A DNA stretch of 57,140 bases from Marinobacter sp. (GTDB taxonomy: Bacteria > Pseudomonadota > Gammaproteobacteria > Pseudomonadales > Oleiphilaceae), in the NCBI GenBank assembly GCA_014762755.1, contig JABURI010000166.1:1-57140 (forward strand). The letters are read 5' to 3'. Made by a program: the position numbers and the translations under genes. Below the pieces are notes generated by a model. The model did not search any database. It saw only the letters and a list, made by a program, of their open reading frames with translations, and had not been told where the DNA came from. Shown in pieces: positions 24,910 to 34,400 of this stretch. The stretch's first letter is position 1, and every line of letters starts with the position of its first letter.

Positions 24910-25881
24910 GTGAAGAGAGTATCCGTAGTCATTCCGGCCTTCAATTGTGGCGATAGAATACAAGAAACGTTATCGTCCGTTATTTCGGAAGTCGGCGACG
25001 AGGACGAAATCATTGTTATTGATGATGCGTCCATAGATAACACCAGGGCTATGGTTTCTGGGCTGAATTGCCCTAAAATTAGATACTTTTGTCTGGAAAC
25101 CAATAGTGGCGGCCCTGCACGCCCCAGAAATGAGGGGATCAAGGTTTCTGAAGGTCGTTTTATCGCTTTGTTCGACTCGGACGACATTATGTTACCTGGT
25201 AAGCTGGACAAAGCGGTTAAATTGTTTGAAAAGCATCAGGAACTGGGTCTCGGATTCTCTGATTTTGGATCTATAGATGAATTTGGAAATTTTCTAGAAA
25301 GTAATTTCTTGAATAAATATGACTATATAAGGTTTATTAAGAGTTTGTCTGAAGGCCAATTCTTTAAAATTAGTGATCATAATGCTCTTCGTCAATTAGC
25401 TAAAGCAAATTTCATCGGAACGTCGGGAGTGGTTATCCCGAGGGCTGTGTTTGATGCAGTGGGTTTTTTTGATGAATCTCTTGCAAACGGAGACGATTAT
25501 GATATGTGGATGCGAATCGCGAGGGATTTTCCATTAGGGTTTATTGACAGCGTTTCTCATTATTACCGAATTGGTCAGCGCAGTATATCCTCCGCTGGCG
25601 CACGCAGGCTAGCACCGGCAAGAATTAAAGTCCTTGAACGGCAATTGGCTGATCCTTTGGATGCGGAGTTTGAGCGAGACATTAAATACTGGATCGCAAA
25701 GAATAAGAATGCCTTGTCCCGTGAATATATCATAAATGGTGAGATGAAAGAGGCGAGGAAGCTTGCATTCGACTCGTTTTGCCATCGTAAAGATTTTACC
25801 TCTCTGAAATACTTTTTCCTTAGTTTTATGGGTTCGGGCTTTGTTAAATTTCTCCGTTCGTCTAGGTTTAAAGGTAATTGA
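24910..25881 (+). CDS. Glycosyltransferase family 2 (paralogue 1)
   Basis: A 323-residue GT-A enzyme starting at GTG 24910: 'KRVSVVIPAFNCGDRIQETL', 'EIIVIDDASIDNTRAM', 'ALFDSDDIMLPGKL' and acceptor-side 'ANGDDYDMWMRIARD'. It shares 'NSGGPARPRNEG' and 'ANFIGTSGVVIPR' with the GT2 at 27783, so the two are paralogues flanking the amidotransferase gene. AT-rich. Donor and acceptor are unknown. Confidence 0.87.
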   Translation: MKRVSVVIPAFNCGDRIQETLSSVISEVGDEDEIIVIDDASIDNTRAMVSGLNCPKIRYFCLETNSGGPARPRNEGIKVSEGRFIALFDSDDIMLPGKLDKAVKLFEKHQELGLGFSDFGSIDEFGNFLESNFLNKYDYIRFIKSLSEGQFFKISDHNALRQLAKANFIGTSGVVIPRAVFDAVGFFDESLANGDDYDMWMRIARDFPLGFIDSVSHYYRIGQRSISSAGARRLAPARIKVLERQLADPLDAEFERDIKYWIAKNKNALSREYIINGEMKEARKLAFDSFCHRKDFTSLKYFFLSFMGSGFVKFLRSSRFKGN

Positions 25882-25932
25882 ATTAGGTAGGGCACCGGAC
25901 AGTTTGTTTTCTAAATTGGGAAGTTAATTAAG

Positions 25933-27735
25933 ATGTGTGGCATCGCAGGGATAGCGCATTGGAGTGGTAGGGATTTCGGCTCTCCGTTGAAGTCAATGGT
26001 TTCAAGCCTAAGACATAGGGGGCCGGATGGACAGGGATTTTACTCATCAGAAGGTGTGGAGTTAGGACATTCCCGTTTGAGTATTGTTGATTTGGACGGG
26101 GGGGCTCAGCCGATGCTCTCCGTGGGTAATCGGTTCTGCGTTACCTTTAATGGTGAAATTTATGGTTATGAGAGGATTAAGAAAAGAGTAAATTACCCTT
26201 ACCAGTCTAGTTCGGATACCGAGGTTCTGTTGGCGCTTTACCAGGCATATGGAGCGAATATGGTGGAAGCGTTGCCCGGAATGTTTGCCTTTGCTATTTG
26301 GGATTCTGATCAAAAAACACTCTTTTGCGCAAGAGATCGGTTTGGAGAAAAGCCGTTTTACTACGCGCTCGGCGAGAATAATGAATTCATTTTTGCTTCT
26401 GAAATCAAAGCGATAATCGCAAGTGGCCTAGTCACACCTGAAATAGATCCTGGCAGTGTCACCCATTTTTTGCGAAAGCTATATGTCAATCCCGGTAGGA
26501 CAATTTATAAGAATATACACACCCTTAACCCAGGTTGCTATCTTCAAGTAACCGAGAGCGGCATTGTCGAACGATTGTATTGGGACTTTCCAGAGACCAA
26601 TGGGGTTGTTTCGATCGACAATGCTGTTGAGGAGTTGGAGTGTAAGCTAGGTCGTGCAATTAAAGATCAATTGGTTGCAGATGTACCGGTTGGAGCATTT
26701 CTAAGCGGCGGATTGGACTCTAGTTCGATTGTGGCATCTGCGGTTCACCAAAAGCCCGACCTTATGACGCTTTCTTATCGCTTTCGTAAAGAGTTTGATG
26801 AGGGGAGTTATGCGAAGGAAGTTTCGGATTTATACGGAACTCAACACATCGAAATGTTTGAGGGTGACTTCTCACTGAGGGATACACTGTTATTACTTTC
26901 CGAGGTCTATGATGAGCCGTTTGCCGATTCCTCTAGTGTGCCTACCTACCTGATTTGTAAGGAAGCCAGAAAGCACTGCAAAGTAGTCCTCACAGGAGAC
27001 GGCGCAGATGAACTCTTTGGTGGGTATGCATGGAAATATCGTCCATTTCACTTTCAACTTGGTGTTAAGGATGACAAACCTTTGAGACTTCTTGCGGGAT
27101 TTCTTGTTAACAAATTGCTCGCGAAGCTACCCAATAGTCAACAATTTTCTCACCGTGCGGTTGCCTACAAGAACGAATTTTCAGGTAAATCATTAAGACA
27201 GTCCATGGATGAACTTTACGTGATGTTCAGCGACGGCGAGCTTTCAGACCTTGGACTTCGTATCCCTGAAGTCCACGGCGGGCCGAGGTTTTCGGATTTT
27301 AATGAGGTTCTTAAAGAGGATATGTCCGACTACATGGCTGGAGATATCCTGGTTAAAACGGACCGGGCGTCTATGGCTAACGGTTTGGAGTTGAGATCGC
27401 CATTTTTGGATTGGGAATTGGCAGAGTACGTTATGTCGTTGCCAGGGCGGATGAAGGTCGATGCTAGGAACGACAAGATTCTTTTACGCGAAACGTTCGG
27501 CAATAAACTTCCCGTATCGGTGAAAAATAGGTCGAAACAGGGGTTTGGATCACCAATTTCTAAATGGCTGGCCCTTCCTGAAATGGTTGAGGCGAAGGAT
27601 TACTATTTTTCCGGGGAGCGTCGTATCTCTAAGTATCTTGATATGAAAAGCGTTTCCAAGTTCAAGGACTATGACGACGAGCGAACCTGGTCCTTATTGT
27701 TGTTTTCCATGTGGTGTGAAACATGGGAGGCATGA
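25933..27735 (+). CDS. Asparagine synthase-type glutamine amidotransferase (AsnB family)
   Basis: A 600-residue two-domain enzyme. The N-terminal glutaminase domain starts MCGIAGIAHWSG (nucleophile Cys2 after Met removal) with 'LRHRGPDGQG' and 'FNGEIYG'. The C-terminal synthetase domain has the ATP pyrophosphatase motif 'SGGLDSSS' (258-264) and 'TGDGADELFGGYAW'. Such genes are frequent in EPS and exosortase loci, where they probably amidate a uronic acid or other carboxyl rather than make asparagine; that role is inference. It lies between two paralogous GT2 genes in the AT-rich module. Confidence 0.88.
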   Translation: MCGIAGIAHWSGRDFGSPLKSMVSSLRHRGPDGQGFYSSEGVELGHSRLSIVDLDGGAQPMLSVGNRFCVTFNGEIYGYERIKKRVNYPYQSSSDTEVLLALYQAYGANMVEALPGMFAFAIWDSDQKTLFCARDRFGEKPFYYALGENNEFIFASEIKAIIASGLVTPEIDPGSVTHFLRKLYVNPGRTIYKNIHTLNPGCYLQVTESGIVERLYWDFPETNGVVSIDNAVEELECKLGRAIKDQLVADVPVGAFLSGGLDSSSIVASAVHQKPDLMTLSYRFRKEFDEGSYAKEVSDLYGTQHIEMFEGDFSLRDTLLLLSEVYDEPFADSSSVPTYLICKEARKHCKVVLTGDGADELFGGYAWKYRPFHFQLGVKDDKPLRLLAGFLVNKLLAKLPNSQQFSHRAVAYKNEFSGKSLRQSMDELYVMFSDGELSDLGLRIPEVHGGPRFSDFNEVLKEDMSDYMAGDILVKTDRASMANGLELRSPFLDWELAEYVMSLPGRMKVDARNDKILLRETFGNKLPVSVKNRSKQGFGSPISKWLALPEMVEAKDYYFSGERRISKYLDMKSVSKFKDYDDERTWSLLLFSMWCETWEA

Positions 27736-27782
27736 AATGACGGATCCATATCTGAGCTCAGAAAGTCAAGGAATTGATAGCT

Positions 27783-28754
27783 ATGGTTTCAGTGGTAATT
27801 CCGGCTTATAACGCAGCAAGCTCAATTAGTGCAACGCTTGATTCGGTCGTGAATTCAAAGTGCGAGGAGCTTGAGGTAATCGTAGTCGATGATGGGTCGG
27901 AAGATTCTTTGGCCGATGTTCTTGAGACATCTCTTCGAATCAATCCAATTAAGCTGGTACGACAAGAGAATTCCGGAGGCCCTGCCTCGCCGCGGAATAA
28001 AGGGGTGGGGGAGTCGACTGGGGAGTTCGTGCTCTTTCTCGATGCTGATGACATTGTTATTCCAGAGGAAATAGCTCCAGCACTCCACGCGCTTGAACTC
28101 AATCCGGAAGCAACAATGATTTGCAGTAACTTCCACGTGGCAGATCAGGATCTCCGCATTCGCATCGAAAGAAATATCGATCGCTATGATTTACTTCAAG
28201 TTCTGCTTGATAACCAGGTCGCCGAGAACACCTGGCAACTTTCGAGTGAAGATGCCGTGGCGACGTTGCTTCAAACCAATTTCGTCGGTACTTCAAGCGT
28301 CATTGCTCGTCGATCGGCGTTGCTGAAGGCCGGCCCCTTCGATGAATCCTTGCGAAATCTGGACGATCGCGATATGTGGATTCGGCTGGCTCAGATTGGG
28401 CCGATTCTTTATAGGGACAAGCCATTTTATCTCTATCGGGATATGCCGGGAAGTGTGTCGAAGCAGAGAGAACTTCGGCAGTTTCGGGAGCGCGTGTATG
28501 TTGCTGACAAGGTCCTTCACAGCTCTCAAGCGCCGAGAATCCGGAGCCTGGCTCGCCAATGGCGGGCACGCAGTTTACTGAAGATTGGCTATATTCTCTT
28601 TCATAACGAGTCTCGGCCACGAGAGGCCCTGACTGCATTCTGGGGATCGTTTACATCCAGCCCCAGTTCGGCAGCGTTCCGTGGCGTTGTCAAATCTTTA
28701 TTGCCTAGAAGGTTTTATCAGCTGATGGTTCGGGGGCGTAGCTCTCAAAGTTGA
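27783..28754 (+). CDS. Glycosyltransferase family 2 (paralogue 2)
   Basis: A 323-residue GT-A enzyme: 'MVSVVIPAYNAASSISATLDSV', 'LEVIVVDDGSEDS', 'LFLDADDIVIPEEI' and 'RNLDDRDMWIRLAQ'. It shares 'NSGGPASPRNKG' and 'TNFVGTSSVIARRS' with the GT2 at 24910. ATG 27783 is preferred (AAGGA about 10 bases upstream); a TTG three codons earlier is too close to the ribosome site. It is more GC-rich than its paralogue, towards the end of the AT-rich section. Confidence 0.87.
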   Translation: MVSVVIPAYNAASSISATLDSVVNSKCEELEVIVVDDGSEDSLADVLETSLRINPIKLVRQENSGGPASPRNKGVGESTGEFVLFLDADDIVIPEEIAPALHALELNPEATMICSNFHVADQDLRIRIERNIDRYDLLQVLLDNQVAENTWQLSSEDAVATLLQTNFVGTSSVIARRSALLKAGPFDESLRNLDDRDMWIRLAQIGPILYRDKPFYLYRDMPGSVSKQRELRQFRERVYVADKVLHSSQAPRIRSLARQWRARSLLKIGYILFHNESRPREALTAFWGSFTSSPSSAAFRGVVKSLLPRRFYQLMVRGRSSQS

Positions 28755-28815
28755 AGAACGTTCGACTTTTGCGGTTCAAGCTAATCCAGCAAGGATGGAA
28801 AACAAGGCAGGGTAA

Positions 28816-29751
28816 ATGGATATTTCGGTCGTGCTGGCAACGTTTAATAGGGATGACCTCCTCGCTAAGACGTTAACGAGTTTTGAGGCATTGGAGACTA
28901 AAGGACTGCAGTGGCAGTGTCTCGTTGTTGACAATGCGTGCCGCGCTGAAACCCGCCGGTTGGTTGATGGTTTTACGCAATCTCTCCCTGTCCGCTATCT
29001 TGAAGAGTTAAAAGGAGGGAAAAACAACGCGTTGTTGAAAGCCATGCCGTTAGTAGAGGGAGATCTGGTCATATTTACGGACGATGATGTGGTTGCTGAT
29101 CCTGGTTGGCTGATTGGCCTTTGGCAAGGCGCTCAACGTTTACCTCAGTTTGACCTGTTTGGCGGCCGGATTTTGCCGATGTTTCCGGAGGGGTTGTCCC
29201 CGGAGGAGGGTATTGATCTTGATGATGGTTTTACCCGTTCGGCCTATGTAATTGCGGACTGGGATCTTCCCGAGGGCGAGATCCGCCCCGGGAGGATTTG
29301 GGGCCCCAATATGGCCGTACGTAAACGGGTCTTTGACGCGGGCTTTCAATTCGATCCGGACATCGGGCCGTCCCAGAGCACCAATTACACCATGGGTAGT
29401 GAAACCGAATTCCTTCTTCGGGTTTCCGATGCGGGTTACCGGAGTGCTTATATCCCTTCCGCTCTGGTGTATCACCAGATCCGGCCGAATCAGCTTTCAA
29501 TCGATTGGCTAAGGGGCAGAGCGTATCGGCAGGGTAAGGGAAAAGCTGCTCTGTTTCGTGAGTTTGATCATTACCGTCACTGGTTTGGTGTGCCGCGGTT
29601 TCTGTTTCGCAAGCTGGCAACGCTCTTTGCCAGAACTTACCTCTATCGTTTGGCCGGTAACCGTCGTAATTATTACTTGAATGCCATTGAGTTAGGAATG
29701 TTTCAGGGGATTTATGCGTATTATCGGGAGAAGAGCCGGATACGAGCCTAG
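28816..29751 (+). CDS. Glycosyltransferase family 2
   Basis: A 311-residue GT-A enzyme: 'MDISVVLATFNRDDLLAKTL', 'CLVVDNACRAETRRLV', metal-binding 'VIFTDDDVVADPGWL' and acceptor-side 'YTMGSETEFLLRVSDAGYRSAYIP'. It is the last plus-strand gene of the EPS locus and converges with the flippase gene 28 bases downstream. Base composition is back to the GC-rich average. Substrate is unknown. Confidence 0.87.
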   Translation: MDISVVLATFNRDDLLAKTLTSFEALETKGLQWQCLVVDNACRAETRRLVDGFTQSLPVRYLEELKGGKNNALLKAMPLVEGDLVIFTDDDVVADPGWLIGLWQGAQRLPQFDLFGGRILPMFPEGLSPEEGIDLDDGFTRSAYVIADWDLPEGEIRPGRIWGPNMAVRKRVFDAGFQFDPDIGPSQSTNYTMGSETEFLLRVSDAGYRSAYIPSALVYHQIRPNQLSIDWLRGRAYRQGKGKAALFREFDHYRHWFGVPRFLFRKLATLFARTYLYRLAGNRRNYYLNAIELGMFQGIYAYYREKSRIRA

Positions 29752-29779
29752 TGTTCGGCGTTACAGCCGTATTGGGAAA

Positions 29780-31306
29780 TTATGAATGCGTCTGCTTCCG
29801 TAAGCCAATACCTGAAAGCAGAAGTCCCCGCTCCTCCCCACTCAGGAGCACCAGGTAAGCGAACACTGCATAGCTGCAGCCGTAGGTTCCTGTAACCAGG
29901 AAGAATTCCACTAAACCCCATTGCCCGCCAATGAAGCCAAGTCCCAGGTACCAAGTCAGTCCGAATACGGAAACCTTGGCGGTCAAGGGCAACACTGTTT
30001 GGTACAGCAGCGTGACGGGTAACTTGCTATAACGCGACACAAGGTGAGGGATGATTAATGGCCGGGTCAGCACGAAGGGCAGCGCAATGGCTATCGATGC
30101 AGCAAACAGCGGATTGTCCATAAGATGTATCAGGATCGGAATGAGTGCGAGAGAACAAGCGGCTTCCGCGGCAGACACATAGGCCTGGTACTGGTGTTTG
30201 GCGATCGCAAACAAAACATTGCTGTAGGGCGCGGTGATGAAGACCAGTAGTTTTGCTGAAAGCAGGACGACCAGAACAAGGTATGCATCTCCGCTCTTGA
30301 AATCACTACCCATCCACAGGCGGATGAGGTCGTTACCGAACAGGTAGGCACCAACGAGCATGCCACCTGCTACTATCGTATTGAGGCGTAAGAACATTCG
30401 CACCTTGCGGGCCAGTTCTGCATTGTCTTCCTGGGCGACCGCTTCGGTATACAGCGGTAACGTGAACCCAAAAGCCTTGTAAAGTAACTCGTTCGCATAC
30501 TCCACCAACCGGACGCCCACGTAATAGACGGTCAATAACGCGGGTGAGGTAAAGGCCGCAACCATCCAGACGTCCCCGCGCTCCTTGAGAAGCCGTGACA
30601 GGTCCACAATAAAAGCCCATGCACTGAAGCTGAAGATTTCTTTAACCGTAGCCTTGTCAATGAGCCGAGGCTGGAGACGTACCTCGGGCTCCAGGTAATG
30701 GGCGATGAAACGAAATACCAGATTGGAAAAGAAGGATGAGGCCAGTTGCACAAGCGCAATGGCAATCAGCTGATATCCCTCGAACAGCAACCAGGCAATG
30801 ATCAGGGTGCTGACGATCTTGAATCCAATTCGGGAGTAGGAGAGAAGATCCTGCCTGAGATGATATCCCGCAATGCCCGCGTAACTCTTGAAAGGAAATT
30901 CGACGGCGACATTGAGCCCGACGATCAGGATCAGAATCTGCACCAGCCGTGTGTTTTCAGGAGACTCGACGAAAAACTTTGCACTGAGTGCGATGACGAC
31001 GGCGGTAAGAATAATAATTAAAGACAGGGCAGAGTATATGGCAAAAGCGGTGGACATCACCTGGCTCGCGCGCCGCCGGTCTTTTTGTGACAGGGCATAG
31101 GCAATGTAACGGGTAACGCTTGAAGACATCCCGATATCGAAAAGATAGAGGGAGCCGACGATGCTCCCGATTACAATCCAGATGCCGTAAAGGTTTTCGC
31201 CCAAGATACGGATCATCAACGGCATCATGATCAGGCCGGTGATGATGGCAACAACCGTTTCCAGTGTCCGGGCGAGGGAACTGGCTACGAACCGCTTGGC
31301 GCGCAT
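29780..31306 (-). CDS. Polysaccharide flippase (Wzx family)
   Basis: A 508-residue membrane protein with 12-14 hydrophobic segments and the N-terminal polysaccharide-synthesis (MVF/MOP) signature 'SLARTLETVVAIITGLIMMPLMIRILGENLYGIWIVIGS'. It would flip the completed lipid-linked EPS repeat to the periplasm for the Wzy-like polymerase (23498-24823). It is the only flippase seen. It lies on the opposite strand to the sugar genes and is GC-rich, so it may be older in this location than the AT-rich module (inference). Confidence 0.88.
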   Translation of the reverse strand: MRAKRFVASSLARTLETVVAIITGLIMMPLMIRILGENLYGIWIVIGSIVGSLYLFDIGMSSSVTRYIAYALSQKDRRRASQVMSTAFAIYSALSLIIILTAVVIALSAKFFVESPENTRLVQILILIVGLNVAVEFPFKSYAGIAGYHLRQDLLSYSRIGFKIVSTLIIAWLLFEGYQLIAIALVQLASSFFSNLVFRFIAHYLEPEVRLQPRLIDKATVKEIFSFSAWAFIVDLSRLLKERGDVWMVAAFTSPALLTVYYVGVRLVEYANELLYKAFGFTLPLYTEAVAQEDNAELARKVRMFLRLNTIVAGGMLVGAYLFGNDLIRLWMGSDFKSGDAYLVLVVLLSAKLLVFITAPYSNVLFAIAKHQYQAYVSAAEAACSLALIPILIHLMDNPLFAASIAIALPFVLTRPLIIPHLVSRYSKLPVTLLYQTVLPLTAKVSVFGLTWYLGLGFIGGQWGLVEFFLVTGTYGCSYAVFAYLVLLSGEERGLLLSGIGLRKQTHS

Positions 31307-31386
31307 TGTGAACTATCCGTGTGAAGTTGGTCCTTGCGGTGAGTATAGCTTACAAGCCACTCAGGTCGCGCGACTGTTTTCAAAGA

Positions 31387-31414
31387 AGAGGGGCTGACCG
31401 TGGTCAGCCCCTCT
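31387..31414 (-). terminator. Strong hairpin after the giant secreted-protein gene
   Basis: AGAGGGGCTGACC and GGTCAGCCCCTCT form a perfect 13-bp stem with a 2-base loop, 24 bases beyond the stop codon of the minus-strand gene ending at 31438. On that strand it is followed by a short pyrimidine stretch (TCTTTG), so it is probably the terminator. It also separates that gene from the flippase. Confidence 0.7.
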
Positions 31415-31437
31415 GTTGGGAAGCATCGAATTGGTGA

Positions 31438-34400
31438 TTAGAACTGCAAGACCTCGTGGCTGCTGGTATAGGAATTACCGGTCTGTACGCCGCCGCCGAC
31501 AATATGGACCTTGTTGTCAATGGTTGCTGTTGCCGGGCCATGCTTGGGTGTCGGCACTTTGGTCAGGCTGCGCCAACTATTGGTGGCAGGGTCATACTCT
31601 TCGTTTTGCTCGAAGACCCCGGAAATGCTATTGGGATTAGCCTCGCCGCCCATGACCTGAACTTTGCCATTAGCTGTTCCGACACTCATGGCCCGCCTGC
31701 CAGTCGGCATTGGAGTCATGTATTGCCAGGTGTTGGTGGACGTACCGTACTTCTCGACAGAAGATAGTGCTGGCTCCGGGGCGGAACCGTCAGCATTGCG
31801 CACCCGTCCACCGAATACATACAGCTCCCCATTCAACACGGCCGAACCAGGATTGTCTCTTCGGGTTTGCAGGCCGGTTCTGCTCTGCCAGGTCCCAGTG
31901 CCCGGGTTGAAGACTTCAACTGTGGCCAGGGAGGCACCGTTATTGTCCATGCCGCCTATCACGAAAATGAGACCGTTCACAGACTGCGCGGTTGCGCCCC
32001 CGCGGGCGGTCGGCATTGACGGCAGAGTCTGCCAACTGTTGCTCGCCGGGTTATAGACTGCAGCATTGCTAACTGCTCCGGAGAAGGGCGCGGTGGAGCC
32101 GCCAAACACATAGATCAGCCCGTTATGTGCGACCACAGCCGGATTTTCAACCCCCGGACCAGGCAGGTTGGCGCCTTGGCTCCAGCTATCCGAGTTCGCG
32201 TCATAGATGAAGAGCGTGGTCAGGTGACCGCTGGCATTCTTGCCACCGACCATGTACATCCTGTCGTTAATCGAAGCACCACTGGCGTCAAGTATGCTGA
32301 TAGGACTGGGCGCCAGAGTAAGCCAGCATCCCAGGCTTACAGGGCTGAGCGATGTTAGTTTGCCGCCACCAAACTGACCTACGAAAATGGTGCCATTGGG
32401 GCTACTGGTCATCGGCAACGGATCATTGAAGCCGGTCACCAGAGGCTCCCCTTCGATGACGCCATCGCCGGTTTCATTAAGGCGTACCCGGAAAATGTCA
32501 TCACCGATGGAATAGTTGGTTATCAACAATTGTCCGTTCAGGTAGTCGCCAACACATCCTTGAGCGCCGCTGTACTCGATAATAGCGTTGGAAGATTTGT
32601 GGTCCCCCAGATCGAAGATGGCTGGCTCATAATTAGGCAACGGAGCGACATTCTGGTAGCTACCATCCTTGAACACACACTCGTCACGGTACGGGTTGGG
32701 GTGACCGTAATACTTGCCTTCCTGAATCAGCAGTAACAGGTCTGGTTGTGCGCCGGGGTTATGTCCGCCATTCAGATAACTGGCGGTATTTGCGAGCCCG
32801 GTACAGACTGGTTCGGGTTTTGGCGGATAGGTACCGGTAACGCCAAGGCCGTTGTCTGTGGCGTACATCTTGCCGTTGGAGTGGAATACAAAGTCGTAGC
32901 TGTTTCTCAAACCAGTGGCATAAGGCACCACGTCACAGGGCGGCGGGCCGTACATGTTTGTGGTATTCGCACAAGTGCCATCAAACGATGCGGCGAATAC
33001 ATCGGCTACGACGATAGCTGCACTGAGTGGCTGCTCTGCCCGGTCTCCGAACTCGGATGCCGAGCTGTTCGGCGCGCCTGCACCCGTGTTGCCCCCGACT
33101 GCAATGTACAAACGGTTGTCGTCGCCAAAATGGATGGAGTTGATGGAATGGTTGGCGATTGCGCGAGGAAGGCCGGTGATTCGGTGTTCAACGTTCGCAA
33201 AGTTTGTGCCGCTGAGGCGGGTGACCATGCCGGAGTTAACTTCACCATTATCAATGGAGGGGCTTGAGTGAGCTACCCAGAGATCCATGTTTCCGGCTGT
33301 TGCATCCGGTGACACGGTGATACCCAGGGTGAGCCGCGGTCCGACGCTGTTAATCAGGGATTCGATGACCTGATCGTCCACTACATTCATATCGGCATCA
33401 AAAGTGAGGGCACGGATGGTGCCGAACAGTTCAGTTACATAAAGTCGGTCATCGGGTCCCCACACCATGGAGGTGGGGAAGTCGATATTGTAATCCTTGC
33501 GGAGGAATTCTACTGCGGACTCGGGCGAAAGGGGGCCTCCCCCGGCTTCCATGGTGAACTCATCGAACAGGTAGGTGATCGGGTTCGACCCGTTGCGGTG
33601 AGTTGCAAAAATACCGGTGAAACTGCGGGTGCCAATCTCCGGGTCTATCCCTGCGGCATCGAAGCTGAAGAATTCATCCGGAGGAGACACAGTGCCTGCC
33701 TGCTTGGTGGTTCCACCTTCGACCTTGTAGGTCAGATCCACAGTTCGATTGTAGGGATTCACGATCATCGAGAGCGTAACGTCTGCTCCGGCAAGAGCAC
33801 TAACAGTAATGTTCTTTTCTGTCGCGATGCTTCCTGCGAGTTCCAGGAGGTAGTGAATCTTGAGCCCCTGAGGAGTAGAGATGACAACCAATTTCACATA
33901 ATTATCCTGATTGTTTCCGAACCAGAGCCCCGCTTGTTCGTAATTGCCGCTCCCGGCCGGAACATTCAGAATTTCAGTGGAAATCTGTGTGATCTGGTTC
34001 GGTGCCGCGAAACCTACTCCGAGGGCATTGTCCTGACTGTTTATATTCCTGAATGAAATGCCGGAAGTAGTGGTGTACTTCAAAACACCTTCGAAAAAGC
34101 TCATTTCGAGGTTGCCCGGTATATACCCAGACCCACTGGCTGGTTCATCGAGCCATGTAAACCCGGTTCCCCAGCCATTGGAATCGGGGTAGTACCCCTG
34201 ACCTTCGGTAAAGGTGAGTTGATAGGGCAGATCAATGCGCACGTCGCTGCATGGTACCGGTGCGCACTTGTCATTACTGGACAGGATCATGGTTACCGGA
34301 ACATTGATCGCTGAACCGCTGCTCGGTGTGAGTGTGATCGTGGCGTCGAAGCTACCGGTGGTAAGGCCTGAGCTGTCGACCTGTACACTGAGATTCTCGG

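Noticed and set aside
31438..31560. Possible PEP-CTERM tail on the giant secreted protein
   Set aside because: The C-terminus ends in a Kelch strand (SYTSSHEVLQF), with no PEP, membrane segment or basic cluster.
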